Of a stretch of DNA of 64,000 nucleotides, positions 11,400 through 23,360 are shown piece by piece. A program made the translations under genes and the position numbers. Below the pieces are notes generated by a model that did no database searches, was not told the DNA's origin, and worked only from the letters and a program-made list of their open reading frames with translations. Every line of letters starts with the position of its first letter. Within the stretch, counting starts at the first letter, position 1. Source of the DNA: Pteria penguin (taxonomy: Eukaryota; Mollusca; Bivalvia; Pterioida; Pteriidae); assembly GCA_035048485.1 (NCBI GenBank), contig CM068586.1, forward strand, positions 47,753,215 to 47,817,214, read 5' to 3'.

Positions 11400-11525
11400 A
11401 TACCCCCAGACTTATAAAACAACGATTAGGCTAAAAGTGGATGGTAGTCAAGAAAAAAAAGGAGTTCCATTACATGCTCAAATGGATAAAGTAAACAGTC
11501 TAGGTGCTTTTGGAAGACAGCTTCG
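11400..11525 (+). CDS. Candidate internal exon, unidentified protein
   Basis: Preceded by the acceptor 'tgtctgacttttag' and followed by the donor 'cttcg|gtatat'. The only open frame reads [20 protein letters not shown], then [20 protein letters not shown]. Its start phase fits the end of the candidate exon at 10701-10785. The residue mix (charged, with V/L/G) looks like a folded domain rather than translated repeat. The downstream intron begins at once with a long (TA)n tract. Family not recognised, and no further plus-strand exons were found. Confidence 0.45.
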
Positions 11526-12876
<1,351 letters not shown>

Positions 12877-12932
12877 TTATTTAACTTTCATGGGGGCTTT
12901 AGAAACTTCTTTTTTTTCATCTGCTGTCATTC
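12877..12932 (-). CDS. Candidate terminal exon, unidentified protein
   Basis: On the minus strand the acceptor 'gataattttgcag' is followed by GA and then a frame reading MTADEKKEVSKAPMKVK and TAA. The lysine/glutamate-rich tail looks like a natural C-terminus. The phase does not match the upstream candidate exon at 13219-13315 unless a small exon lies between, or an internal acceptor is used (then MKKKKFLKPP and stop). Family unknown. Confidence 0.35.
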
Positions 12933-13218
12933 CTGCAAAATTATCAATACATTAATATGCAATTACAAGAAGACATGCAGTTAAAGAAACAAACATGATA
13001 AGTAATTTTTAATGGCTTTCGTTATTCATGTTTTATAATCTTTTTGCAAATTTTAAATATCATTATTTGGAAGAGGAGACAAAGGCATTGTATCCCATCA
13101 AAGCATTGACTAGTAAGAATAATACTAGATTAAGTACACTGGTATTATGAATATATAGAAAAGTGTAAATGTGAAAATTAGCAATCCAAAAATAAGTAAA
13201 TTACTGCAATGTACTTAC

Positions 13219-13315
13219 TGTAATATAATCGATGTCTCCTAAATTTTCATGCAATGTAAACAAACTTTCAAATGTGATTAATGTGATGACCTTTTCTTCC
13301 ATAATACTTAAAATT
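13219..13315 (-). CDS. Candidate internal exon, unidentified protein
   Basis: On the minus strand the acceptor 'ttgctactttacag' and the consensus donor 'attaca|gtaagt' bound 97 nt. One frame is open throughout: ILSIMEEKVITLITFESLFT, then LHENLGDIDYIT. The other two frames are closed, and the splice sites are better than average. No homology is recognised. It probably belongs with the exon at 12877-12932. No upstream partner was found in 13.3-14.7 kb. Confidence 0.45.
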
Positions 13316-14731
13316 CTGTAAAGTAGCAAGGTCATACACTTCATATTAGCCATTGTACCTCTAATCGTTCATTCCTTTCTTTTAGCAGATTTGAAAGCAT
13401 TCCTATAGTTCTTAAGCATTCATATAGTTCTTTTATTCCTTCTTCTTATTCCATGGCCTCTAGATGAATTAATTTATGCCATTATTCTAACACTTTCTCT
13501 GCTTGCTAAATGACCTGAACCACTTTGTTTCCCTGTTTTACTATGACTGCTCACTTTTATCTTCCATTGGTACAAATTAAGTCTCTAATCTGCTGTCATT
13601 TATACTGCTATCCTATAATGGAAATTTACACTACATTATACATAAGCAGATCCAGAAATGTTTAAAGGGGGGGGGGGGGATTGCAGTCTCCCATGACTAA
13701 TGTTTCTGCACTATTCGGTCTGAAAAGGGAGGGTTGCAGCCCTAAAATGGTAGAAAATGACATTTTTGGTAACATTTTCCAACCAAAAAGGGGGTGGGTG
13801 GTGGTGGTGTTGTTGCACCCCCTCCCTAAATCCGCCAATGTAATAAATAAGCTTCAGTATCTTCATTGCTAGAGCTGCTTTGATCTGGGATCGAACCTGG
13901 ATTTGATATACTTAAAACGCTATAGACAACAATATAACTTACAATTTATTATAGTTGTAACTAAATTGTTATATATACATGTACTCCACTTTGTTGTGAT
14001 AACGTTATGATCAAAATATCATATTGCCACAGCACTGTAAAAAAATATCTATGAGTCCCTTTTGGAGGCCCCTCGATCAAACCACGTTGGACAACTAATT
14101 TGACATAAATCTTTAAAATATTCATTGTATAAAGCCAAATTACTATGACAGTGTTACTAATCATATTTTTCTGTTCTTTTATGTAGTAACTGTGTACTTA
14201 TGCATCTTAAAATATTTATAAAGTTTGATAAAACATGTTTTACCAAGTCACCGTCACATTCGAGTCCATAGTTTTGTCACGTAATTTGCTAACCCGATCA
14301 ATATGCGTGTCAAAAGTTGTGTAAATGGTGAGGGTAACGGACATTTCTCAATTTTCCCGGTTTATAAAAATGCGTTAATATCGTCAAAAGAGCTGATTTT
14401 AGGTTTAGTGTAACTGTATTTTGCAGTTTTATCGTATTTAGTTTCAGATAAGTAAATGATACATAACATTCATGAAATACCAATTCCGACAGCTAGTGCA
14501 ACTTTAAAGTAGTAAATTTAATCATCCCAAAATTTTAAAAACGGAATTATTGTACAAAATACATTACCAAAATGACATGCAGAAACCTTCCTCTTTGATT
14601 GAAAATACTGCAAGATAACTTCTAAACCAATTAAATGCAAAAATGAAGTCGTAATTGATTTGTGCACGTTTTACAAATTTTACACTTAATTTTACATTGG
14701 TACGAATTTCCTTAAATCATTTCTATGACAG
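13316..14731. other. No supported gene
   Basis: Contains a G-tract near 13669 and scattered short frames. A short plus-strand frame at 14304 (MRVKSCVNGEG...) superficially resembles the start of a THAP domain but closes at once. Nothing else is recognised. Confidence 0.4.
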
Positions 14732-16587
14732 ATTAAAATAGTTGCTCAAAGAGGCTATGATTATAGAGGTGACATAGCGATAGACACCATAGAAATGTAT
14801 GAAAAAGGCTGTGCAGAAGGTGAATGTTATATAAGCTATAATAAAAACAAATCCTCCATATAAATGCAAAATAAGAAATAACTTGTGTCAAGTGAATATG
14901 GCACTAACAAATGTACCACAAAAGCACGATCGTAAAACTTATAAAAAGAGAAGACAGAGGACATCTGACCAAGTTGTATGACACAAATCGCCAAGGACAT
15001 GCACATAAAGTACAAATACGATCCTGCAGTTTGATTTTGTATTTGTTTCAATATTTGTATTTTATTTTTATTCTAGTAATGAATGTTTCAAACGAAAGCT
15101 TCCAATCAAATTGTGCTTATGCTAAAACGATGAACAGAGATGTAGTATTCAAAGATGGATCCTGTAACGAAACGTTTACAACATTCGTTTTTCAGAGCCG
15201 TACGTAAAATGAGTATCAGATATGTGTCATGTCCAGTGTAAATATCATCTCGCCATTTGTAATTTCTCTATTAAAATATCATTTGAACAAGGTAAAGTTG
15301 TATTTTTGTTTCAAAATGATAAATACTTATGCACAACGTACAAATAACTTGCATTTCCGTACATAATGTTATGTTCTTTACTTATATCGTAATGGTTTGT
15401 TAACATTATCTTTAAATATTACAGAAAACTCTGAATCGAAATGTGGCATGATGAATTTAGGAATGACAGAACATAGTAGTATCGAAACAAAACCAAGCGA
15501 GACTGAACATGATATTTATAAAACAGAAAAAAAATTAGAACAGAATACAGCAACAAGCAAGACTAATATCAATGTTAAAGTAAACACGGGTAAGATAACG
15601 TATATATATATACATACATACATCCAATATATATATAGTTTAGAGCATATGCGCCAATGTCAAATGATAATCTTATTGACAATTATGAACTCATCGAAGA
15701 ACCATAGGGGATGAGATGCTATGAAAGATTAAGCATCCCCTGACTGCTTACATTCGGCGTGATTTCAAAGGTTCATTCAAGCTACCGACACGCTATTCAT
15801 ATTTTGTTTGAATAGTATCAGCTCAGTCTGCCTAGCGTCCATGCTTATAACAAGTGATTATTCTCAGTCTTGAATAAATTTTGGCCCTGAAATAATATTC
15901 TAAGAGAATTCTAATGCCGTGATATAAACATACATACAATGTAATTCTTTTGGATACACTTTTATTTTTAACATTTTACAGATAAAGATGACTCTCAATT
16001 AATGATTTAAAAAATGTTCAAGTCTATATATAGAATCAGTTTTATTTATTCCTTAATAACGCCAGAGATATGTGCGTTTCTCTAACTTTTTCAGAGTGGA
16101 TTTTATACTCATTGTTGATATTGATTAATGTTGGAGTGGTGGTGATTGTTATTTCTGTGATTGCAATTATCATCATCAGAAGGAAGTAAGTATTATCTGT
16201 CAAAAATTACAAATTCATTTATTGTTTATTAATATTCTACACTATGTCAAATAGATGAAGAAATAATTACTTTCTACAACGTATTCATAAAACACATCAC
16301 ATTATAATAAAGTCTTATTTGCATTATTTATTTCTGTAATTTATAACTACTCTTATATAGACGAACTGATAGATAATGATTAATATATGTGTTCAAGTTT
16401 TCATATTAAACTTTTTAACTGAATCCAATTCATGCACTCTGTCATTTATTTAAAAAACATATTTTATTATACCCTTGTGCCGTTTGGTTAGCACAGCACC
16501 TATACACTGTCTGGGTAGATTTGTTGTATCTGAGTGTTGTTTAACTGTTTTGTGTCGTATTCATGTTTTAGGCGTTCATTGGGATAA
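14732..16587 (+). pseudogene. MAM-domain membrane protein, copy 1 (3' exons only)
   Basis: Five exons are collinear with the complete copy at 35.4-54.7 kb: 14732-14819 (IKIVAQRGYDYRGDIAIDTI, the last strand of a MAM domain, ending in the conserved Cys), 15077-15199 (Cys-bearing membrane-proximal segment, VSNESFQSNCAYAK then NRDVVFKDGSCNETF), 15425-15589 (Ser/Thr/Glu-rich stalk, longer than in copy 2), 16095-16185 (transmembrane helix EWILYSLLILINVGVVVIVI followed by RRK) and 16572-16587 (short tail, stop). All junctions are in phase 1 except TM-tail (phase 2). No signal peptide or first MAM exons were found upstream, so the copy looks 5'-truncated. Alternatively those exons are too diverged to see. 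It is otherwise free of stops. Its next neighbour is an oxidase remnant on the other strand, as for copy 2. Confidence 0.65.
14945..15010 (+). mobile_element. Group-C PLE-like 3' terminus fragment
   Basis: The word set 'gagaagacagaggacatctg', 'gtatgacacaaatcgccaag' and 'gacatgcac' recurs at 23085, 47251 and, reversed, at 25871 and 39155. It aligns with the family-A end ('gaggagttactggctcag', 'ggcagaagtcacc'). It is therefore read as the terminus of a further PLE group. It lies in an intron of MAM copy 1. Confidence 0.45.
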
Positions 16588-16689
16588 AGTTAGTCAAACA
16601 AGAGACGTTTCCTCTTCTAACGAAATCTCATCTGTTTTCCAGGAGTCAATCAGTTTTTACATTGGTGTGTTGTTGTTCGAGTCACAGTG

Positions 16690-17279
16690 ACGTTGCATCA
16701 ACTCCCTCGTATTTTACACTCAAGTCTTTTACAAATAAGATAAATGTACCTATAGTGTAATGTGATTATTAATTGTCTGTTTCATTGTAATCACATTCTT
16801 TACCTCCAAGTTAGTAATAAAGATGTACAGCTTTTCCCTAAGATTTGATTAATTCATGATTTCTTTTGCTCAACTGACAGGTAAATAAGTCAAACATGGA
16901 ATGATATTTAATGATAAAAAATTTGCACAACACTTGGAAAAGCAGAACACTCGTGATGTCCTGGTTTGTCATACTAATACTAATAGAGTTAGTATGATTT
17001 ACATTCACGTGCAATCATAAGAACGATAATGTTTCATAATAAGGTCATTAGTATTTATATTTACGTGCAATCCCAGCAAAGTTAATGTTGCGTAGTGGCT
17101 AGTATTTAAATGTTGCATAGTGGCTAGTATTTATAGGTTAGTGGTTGTGTATCGTGATATATTTTCGTCCAATGCGTTTGCACAGCGTTTTTCACATGTA
17201 GTAATCAATTTACGTCATTATTTAGGACTAGTTCATGTTATGAGGTTCATTTTTACGAATGTAAATAAAATAACTTCTC
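16690..17279. other. Intergenic, no gene seen
   Basis: Lies between the end of MAM copy 1 and PLE copy B1. It contains two short repeats, 'gcaatc' near 17010 and 17070 and 'tagtggctagtatttataggtt'-like words at 17094 and 17118. Nothing codes. Confidence 0.5.
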
Positions 17280-17395
17280 ACTTTCAAAGAGTCAGATCGT
17301 GTAAATTCCATATGTATTTATATATGGAGAAGTCTAAGTAGGTAACCTTCTGATATAGAAGGTGTCAAATCTGTGTAAAATGATCGGAATCGGTC

Positions 17396-18105
17396 TCAGT
17401 CCAGAATATCATTTAAAAGTCTGGATAACGAGATATCATATGGAGTAATAAGAGTCTCGTAACGACCATAGAATTTCCTCAGTGACGTTGCTAGTCTAGC
17501 ACATATATAACCCTGGTTGAGCAGCTTAACTGAAAGTCGCCTAGCCCTCAGAACAAAGTCACTGTAATTTGAACATGCTCTGGAATAACGTATTAACTGA
17601 GATATGAATACGCCGTATGCGGGCGATGATGGAATGTTGCTACTTATGAAAGGAAAGTTTGTGATAGCGAAATTGAAATCGTCACGTTTGTCATAGAGTG
17701 AGGTGTTCAATTGACCATTAATGTCGAAAGACAACATAATATCTAAATACGAAGTAGAATTACTACTTTCTGTGGTTTCTTTGACCTCAAGTTCACTTGG
17801 ATAGATGATGCTAAGGTAATCCGTGAATGAAGGATTATTAATTGAACGCAAGTCATCTATATATCTGTAAGTAAAAGAGCCAATTGTTTTTTTCCTTGCG
17901 AAAGCAAAGACTGAATGAATTCAGCTTCGTATGAGTAAAGGAATATGTCGGCCAGAAGCGGAGCACAGTTAGTGCCCATTGGAATGCCGACAATTTGTTG
18001 AAAAACCTTACCTCCAAACACCACAAAAATGTTATCGATAAGAAAGTTCAACATCTGGATGACAGCTGTTTCAGTGTATTTATTTTTGGAATCAGAATTT
18101 TCCAT
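17396..18105 (-). pseudogene. Reverse transcriptase C-terminal half of PLE B1
   Basis: Sense from 18105. Region B reads FQQIVGIPMGTNCAPLLADI, followed by FLYSYEAEF. A frameshift near 17875 separates it from the YRYIDDL active-site motif (two Asp) and the C-terminal segment with SLYDKRDDFNFAITNFPF and LRKFYGRYETLITPYDISL. The stop is at about 17396. The C-terminal segment is the part best kept in the many B fragments in this window. Confidence 0.8.
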
Positions 18106-18134
18106 AACAAAGTAAGTTTTATCGTGGCCTATTA

Positions 18135-19150
18135 CTATATATTTGAATTTGCGGCTTCCGTTTTTACTAGTAAATGCATTTTGATAATTTCCGCTAATCT
18201 GTCTTTTAATTTCTGATGAGGGATCGTTGTGTAAAGAGTCGAAAAGTCAAAAGACTTGATAGAGTGAATTTTAGTAAAACTTTTTGATTTTAGATTTTCT
18301 AACAACTCTTTTGAATTTTTAAGGATCCACATTTGATTAATTCCACTTCTGGAATATACTGTTTCGCAATATCTATGAAGGCCAGATTTAATTTCTGATA
18401 ATATTTTTGTGAGTAGCATCGATACAGATTTTGTGGAACACTTCGAGGAACCAGCGATAAAGCGTTGTTTGTAAGGATTTTTGTGCATTTTTGGAATGCA
18501 GTACAAATATGGAAGTTCTACATTTAATTTATTTGAGTCAATACCAAGCGTATTGAGGACAGATTTATGATTCTCGAGTACTTCCCAAACCGAAAAGTTC
18601 GTGAGAGTATAAGTAGGATTTCCTGGAGCTGAATTTAATTCTAATTCTTTTACTAGGCTGTCAAAGTAATATTTCTTACAAGTAAATGTATAATTATTGG
18701 ATGCTTTATCTGCTGGTGTAATGATATAATGTTCTTGGAGGAAGGTAAGTTCTCTGACAACATCAGGATCTTTTAAAATAGATTCGAATCTGGTGTTTAC
18801 AGAACATTGTAATTTTTTAATTTTTGATCTTAGCAGTACTGCAATAGATTTTATCCATTCCGAAAGAGTGTCGATCTGTACTTCCTCTCTTTTTGCCCAT
18901 CGTGTGGCATATTCCTCGCAGCAGTTCATAATATTCTCAAAATTTTGGCTCCATGTGAATGATCTGGGTTCTCTATATTTTGGACCTTTAAGTAAAAGTT
19001 CTCTTAATTTAGTGTTTTAAACAATATCGAGATCACCAGTAACGACATGGCCACAAGGAGAATATACAAAATTAGATGAGGAACATGCACACGGTTGAGG
19101 ATGGCATGCAGAGTTGCTAAAATCAAGACACTGTAGAAACCCTTTGTAAT
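18135..19150 (-). pseudogene. Reverse transcriptase N-terminal half of PLE B1
   Basis: Sense from 19150. The CACSSSNFVYSPCGHV segment, then a one-base loss and stop near 19017, then an open stretch (18929-18135) with an ADKASNN motif, YCIPKMHKNPYKQRFIAGSS and FDFSTLYTTIPHQKLKDRL (catalytic region A, first Asp). It frameshifts near 18125 in the lysine-rich bridge before region B. Copy B2 keeps the frame at the first lesion, which shows what was lost. Confidence 0.8.
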
Positions 19151-19681
19151 TATCCTCCCATATCATATTGTTATTTTTTCCATCAAAATCTTTATTTAGA
19201 ATTCATATGTCGATTAATTCAAATCAATAATGAAGATTGACGAACTGGTCAACGGCATTAAAAGTAACATTTTACACAATCATTTGAAGCTATACATCCA
19301 TATGTTAATATCGCTTTAATATGTGTACACAGTTTAGTTTAAGTATAAATTCGAAGGATACCATGCGATGTTCAGTGTGAATAAAGAAAGACCAGTTAAA
19401 CACTGCACATTTGGTGATGATGGTTTTAGCAAGAAAAAAGAGGAGTTACTGGCTCAGTTATGTGACAGAAGTCACCATGGAGCTATACAATACATGAATA
19501 TAAATAATATGCTAGAACATATAACACATTACAAAAATATTTGATTGAGTGCAATTACGATACCAACTTAGGACGGTCATTTAATTTGACAAAAACCAAA
19601 CAAATGGTGTGGTTAACCGGTTTACAGGCCCACCTTCCCACTCACCATAACAGCAGAACAATCAAAGGACGTACATTTAAA
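19151..19681. repeat. 531-bp exact duplicate of 30226-30756 inside PLE B1
   Basis: Identical, base for base by eye, to 30226-30756. It includes private variants of that family-A tail ('gtgacagaag', 'ttgattgagtgc', 'ttacaggccc') and the oxidase exon edge 'tatcctcccatatc'. It replaces the B-element segment that copy B2 keeps at about 28622-28857. The junctions share only 'tat' on the left and 'aa' on the right. Confidence 0.85.
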
Positions 19682-19811
19682 TGCCATCTAGTCTATACTC
19701 TGCAGAGCTTATATCAGTAAATATACGGTGTCTAGACGATACGTACAACTCGTGTAATTTTCTCAGTGAAATAGAATAAAGTTTTGTACGAATGTGATGA
19801 AGGCCCAAAGG

Positions 19812-20627
19812 TTAATTTATAAACGGCAAAAGAGCATCAAAGGAAATATTATGTATTTCAGGTTTGTTGTATTTGCGTGTACCATGACTTCGATGCCTCC
19901 TCTGGCTTTTGTTGAATAAACCGAGTACGTTAACTGATTGACACGCAGGACTAGTGAGGTTACCAATACTACTAATATTGTCATTGCATCCATAGGGCGA
20001 AGCAGTGCCGAGACGTCTTATCCAGTATTCTTCTCTTTTCCTACGAAAAGGAGTGCTCAAATTGGCATTGTTTGTGGGGTGATATATTTTTTCTATAATT
20101 CTAATTTTCATTGAGAGAATAGAGTGGTCAGGCTGGTTGAAGTGGCGATAGAGTAATTGGTTTCCGCCACAATTTATTTTGGACCTGTGACCTGATACTC
20201 TTGTACGGAGTTGTCCCTTTGTCTCTCCAACATATATTAACCCACAGAGTGAACACTCAATACCGTATACAATATTTGAACTCTTACAATTCAAATGGTC
20301 AAAACTATGCGTATGAAAGGTATGTTTAGTTAAATTACTCGTAAAAGAATTGTCTGTAATTAAGATGTTGCAAGTTTTGCAATTTTTGGTCCCGCATTTA
20401 GATATTTCACAATCATAAGGGGAGAATTGGTAATCTTTAATTACGTCAACTAGTTTAACCTTATAGGGCTTGATGTTTATGAAGCTATCCGCATGTTGAT
20501 ACCAGAATTCATTATTAGTGCTTACCACAAATGTTTGATTTCTAACGTCATTTAAGATAATATTGGGGACACCTAAGTTAACTGCTATGCACGTGTCCTT
20601 GCATATTGCAGTTTGCATTGTTAACAA
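19812..20627 (-). CDS. GIY-YIG endonuclease part of Naiad-type PLE B1
   Basis: 271 codons, uninterrupted. Residues 73-86 hold a Cys cluster (CEISKCGTKNCKTC), a likely zinc-binding site before the nuclease. Residues 120-134 carry the nuclease signature, VYGIECSLCGLIYVG. The expected catalytic arginine region is LRTRVSGHR (140-148) and the catalytic glutamate is in KREEYWIRRLGT (197-208), followed by ASPYGCND. In PLEs this nuclease nicks target DNA to prime reverse transcription. The start codon is the first ATG; upstream sequence turns into oxidase remnant. The stop after LLPFIN at 19812 falls before the RT part, so the protein may have been longer in the source element, or the two parts may be separate frames. 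Confidence 0.8.
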   Translation of the reverse strand: MLTMQTAICKDTCIAVNLGVPNIILNDVRNQTFVVSTNNEFWYQHADSFINIKPYKVKLVDVIKDYQFSPYDCEISKCGTKNCKTCNILITDNSFTSNLTKHTFHTHSFDHLNCKSSNIVYGIECSLCGLIYVGETKGQLRTRVSGHRSKINCGGNQLLYRHFNQPDHSILSMKIRIIEKIYHPTNNANLSTPFRRKREEYWIRRLGTASPYGCNDNISSIGNLTSPACQSVNVLGLFNKSQRRHRSHGTRKYNKPEIHNISFDALLPFIN

Positions 20628-20639
20628 AAATTACCTCTG

Positions 20640-20770
20640 ACTTCCTCTCTAACCTTACAAAATTTATTCTTGTCCCATTTCTGTTTGATCTGCAATAATC
20701 GTTGATAATGGCTTCCACAGAAATTGGTGTGCCAGTTGGTAAAGTGAAATCCAAATTCATTTAAATATAT
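20640..20770 (-). pseudogene. FAD-linked oxidase C-terminal exon remnant 1
   Basis: Minus-strand frame reading FTNWHTNFCGSHYQRLLQIK then QKWDKNKF. It matches the berberine-bridge-type C-terminal motif of the intact exon at 63.5 kb (NWHGNFWGRNYQRLLQFKQQ then WDPDNVF). The aspartate-proline of the motif is lost and the match ends abruptly where PLE B1 begins. It corresponds in position to the remnant at 55.3 kb, 0.6 kb after the MAM gene once the PLE is removed. Confidence 0.6.
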
Positions 20771-20784
20771 GACAAATAGTAAAC

Positions 20785-20830
20785 TAAATGACAAAAGTCG
20801 CCAAGGACGTGCAGAGCGACCGGACGTCCA
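20785..20830 (+). mobile_element. Short group-C-like terminus
   Basis: 'atgacaaaagtcgccaagga' followed by 'cgtgcagagcg' resembles the group-C terminus at 14945-15010. It is too short to classify with confidence. Confidence 0.3.
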
Positions 20831-21024
20831 GTCTCCCCTCTGGTTTCTAAGCATCTATGTATATCCATCATTGTACTTCGTTGTGAGGGTGGCAATTACT
20901 TAAAACCGTGTTCATACGTGATTTACATTTTGGCTGTGACTACGGTGAAGTTAACAGAAACTAATTAATTTTTTTTTTCGAATTGAAAACCAGTGCAGTC
21001 AATATGAAATGCCATTCATTCATA

Positions 21025-21071
21025 AGAGTAAAGGAATATGTCAGCCAGAAGCGGGACACAGTTAGTGCCCA
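21025..21071 (-). mobile_element. 47-bp fragment of family-B reverse transcriptase
   Basis: Nearly identical to family-B region B (near 17931-17977), covering the GTNCAPLLADIFLYS codons. Isolated, with unrelated sequence on both sides. It is too short for ordinary 5' truncation and is probably a deletion remnant or a templated filler. Confidence 0.6.
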
Positions 21072-21855
21072 GCCTAGACCACTTTGCGTCAAATTATGGT
21101 ATACCCACATCTTAAGCCTATCTGTGTGTTATCTTCATACTTACCGGTGGAAAATCTATTCGTCTGAACATGGAACATGACAAAAAATCTTATGGAGAAA
21201 CGGTACGGTAATGAAGTGCTGGATCAGCTGATGAATCATTAAGTACCTAGTCATATCGAAAAAAAAAAACTTAGATATTAAAAATCAAATTTAAAATAGA
21301 TATCGGTCTTAATACATAAACTAGACGCTTAACATCAAAGAAATGGTATTAATATTTTGTGGGTCTCGAGTGCATTCGAAATATACGTGTTTGTATTTGC
21401 AGAAGTCGACGAATAAGCACAAGATCAGCAACGCACTGCTCGATCTCTATTTTCCAGCACTTTACAATGTAATACCACAGATTCACGGTTACTCTTAATG
21501 TGCAATCATTACTGAAAGCAGTCTTAAACCTCTGTAGTAAGTGGCTAAGTGAACAATAGTTGAATAAACCTATGCTGTGTTTCTATTCAAATAGCTTGAT
21601 ATACGTGTGACATGCCGTGATTTTAAGTAATAATTGCCCGACATTATTTCATACTGTTCCCCTCCGGAGCAGTACATGTGTTTGTTCCTTGTACTTATTA
21701 TTGTTATTTTAAAGGAAGTGTAAAATAAAAATCCTTATATAGTCATGAATAATTTTAAAGTTAAGCTCTATAAGTGATCACGGAAATCAAATACCAAATC
21801 AAAATTATTTTCATTACCCATTCTACATACGACAGTTTTGTGTTATGCCTCCACT

Positions 21856-21895
21856 ATGAAGCTCTTTGAGATCCTTATATCTATTTTACAGCCAG
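21856..21895 (+). CDS. Orphan first coding exon of a MAM-type gene
   Basis: ATG followed by KLFEILISILQP and the donor 'cag|gtaagg' (phase 1). It closely matches the first exon of the complete MAM gene at 35381 (MKIKAFEIIISILQP, same phase, same donor). It encodes most of a short hydrophobic leader. No second exon was found before the oxidase remnant at 26.65 kb, so this is the start of a lost array unit. Confidence 0.5.
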
Positions 21896-22069
21896 GTAAG
21901 GAAAAATAGTGTAAACATCGATGTAAGAGATAATATTATGAATTTACATCTAGGTAATTAATAATACGAGTCTAAAATAAGAATTCAAGAATTCGATATA
22001 TCAAATTCAAAATATTTTTGATAGGTCCTAAATGGGCTTCCGTAGATGTGTTTTAATTCAAGATGTTTT

Positions 22070-23060
22070 ATTTAGTATTAAGTAATACGTGTGCATAATA
22101 TAAATAATTAAATCGGAGCAGTTATCTGCGTAAGAGGGTCATCTGTATACTTTATTATGCAGTGTATATCAAAGTGTGAACTTAGATGAAGATAATATCC
22201 TTGAGTTTTCAAATTTACGCTATGTCCAAACCATAATTGCGACTAGTAATTCACTAATTATATGCCGTATATTTGAAAACACAAACATATTATTCTGTAA
22301 TGTAAAATACGAAAGTAACTGATGTCACATGACTATGGCACTAACAACAATATACCACAGTGAGCATTCACGGACCTCTGAAATTCAGAGGTGAGACCAG
22401 GTGCCCGGGAGGAGTGAGCGTTGGCTAGCCACACCCGCCGTGAATGCCCTTACATACAGACGAAACATATATAATTCAGCACTGTATATATACATGAATG
22501 TGAACAAATATTGTGTAGAAAGTGTCACAGCCACATAACATCAAGAAAAAAGGTATAAGAAGACTTAAGTCAAACGATCCGCAGGGAACTTTTTACGAGC
22601 TCCACACTGCAAAGGGAATAAATGTGACGTTCATGTAAAATACGGTAAATGGTGGTAACTTTTATCGCTACATCACAATGAGCATGATAAAACGTTAACA
22701 CCATAATTAATCCTCAGAAACCAGAAATGAGCCTAGATGCCTGGAGTAGTAAACGTCACCGTTCTGGCTATTGGTACCCACCACACATGTCCAGACATCC
22801 AGAATGAAGACACTGTATCATTAGTTAAAGTGATGTTCATCACGAAATACCGAATACTCTATTATTGTGTGTAGCCAATAATGCAGACGTTTGTTTGTGT
22901 CTTTGTTTGATTAGGTTTTTTTTGGGTAGAATAGTAGTAGTTCTAAAACATTAAATCTTATTTATTGCATGATAGAAATGAGAAATGCAAATGGTCAGGA
23001 CTAACAATTCCACCAAAATTATTAATTACTGTCATTCTGCCAAAATTATTGAGTATTACA
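22070..23060. repeat. Paralogous intergenic block (partner 59440-59836 and 62271-62470)
   Basis: Collinear similarity along 'gagttttcaaatttacgc', 'tcagaaaccagaaatgag', 'gacactgtatcattagtt' and 'gagaaatgcaaa' with 59.44-59.83 kb and then 62.28-62.47 kb. The partner is split by a family-A PLE, and this copy shows the uninterrupted site near 22832. It lies just after the orphan MAM first exon. Confidence 0.75.
22388..22445 (-). mobile_element. PLE tail-box fragment
   Basis: Contains 'gtgagaccaggtgcccggga' and 'ggagtgagcgt', then 'cacccgccgtg', i.e. the family-B/B' tail box read backwards. Only about 58 bp match. Confidence 0.5.
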
Positions 23061-23084
23061 GTAAAAGATATGAATTTATAAGAA

Positions 23085-23135
23085 ACAAAAGAGAAAACAG
23101 AAGACATCTGACAAAGCTGCATGACAAACCGTACA
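23085..23135 (+). mobile_element. Group-C PLE-like terminus fragment
   Basis: 'agagaaaacagaagacatct', then 'gacaaagctgcatgacaaa'. Same terminus as at 14945 and, inverted, at 25871. Confidence 0.4.
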
Positions 23136-23256
23136 TGTACCGTGGAAGTTGGAAAATTCTCGTTGCCGCGGTGGGCAGTCCACGTCTGTCCTCCGTGGAC
23201 ACCACGGGAGGCCAGTTTTCTGTCCATGTTAATGTTAATAATACAATTTGGCATCT

Positions 23257-23360
23257 ACCTGTACTTGTCCTCTCGAGGTCAAAGTGGACAAGGTTTTCAC
23301 ACCTTTTACCTGTACGTGTCCTCTGGTGGACAAAACGGACGAGCTTTTCACACCTTTTAA
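23257..23360. repeat. Two-unit tandem repeat, about 52 bp
   Basis: Units start 'tacctgtacttgtcctct' and 'tacctgtacgtgtcctct'. Both end in 'ttttcacacctttt'-like sequence. They are diverged at several sites. Non-coding. Confidence 0.65.

Larger units (their letters stand above)
17280..20630 (-). mobile_element. Naiad-type Penelope-like element, copy B1 (longest)
   Basis: Sense runs from about 20630 to 17280. Order: Cys cluster and GIY-YIG endonuclease (20627-19812), linker, a CACSSSNFVYSPCGHVVTGD motif, reverse transcriptase core, C-terminal segment, and the first 120 bp of tail. Having the endonuclease ahead of the RT is the permuted architecture described for Naiad and Chlamys PLEs; canonical Penelope has it after. 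Lesions: a T loss giving a stop near 19017, a 531-bp foreign block replacing about 235 bp (19151-19681), frameshifts near 18125 and 17875, and a tail cut short. It has landed in an oxidase remnant, part of which remains at 20640-20770. Copy B2 at 27.4-29.4 kb is closely similar. Confidence 0.8.

Noticed and set aside
14304..14412. Short frame resembling the start of a THAP zinc finger
   Set aside because: Closes after 36 codons, lacks the second Cys/His pair, and has no usable donor.
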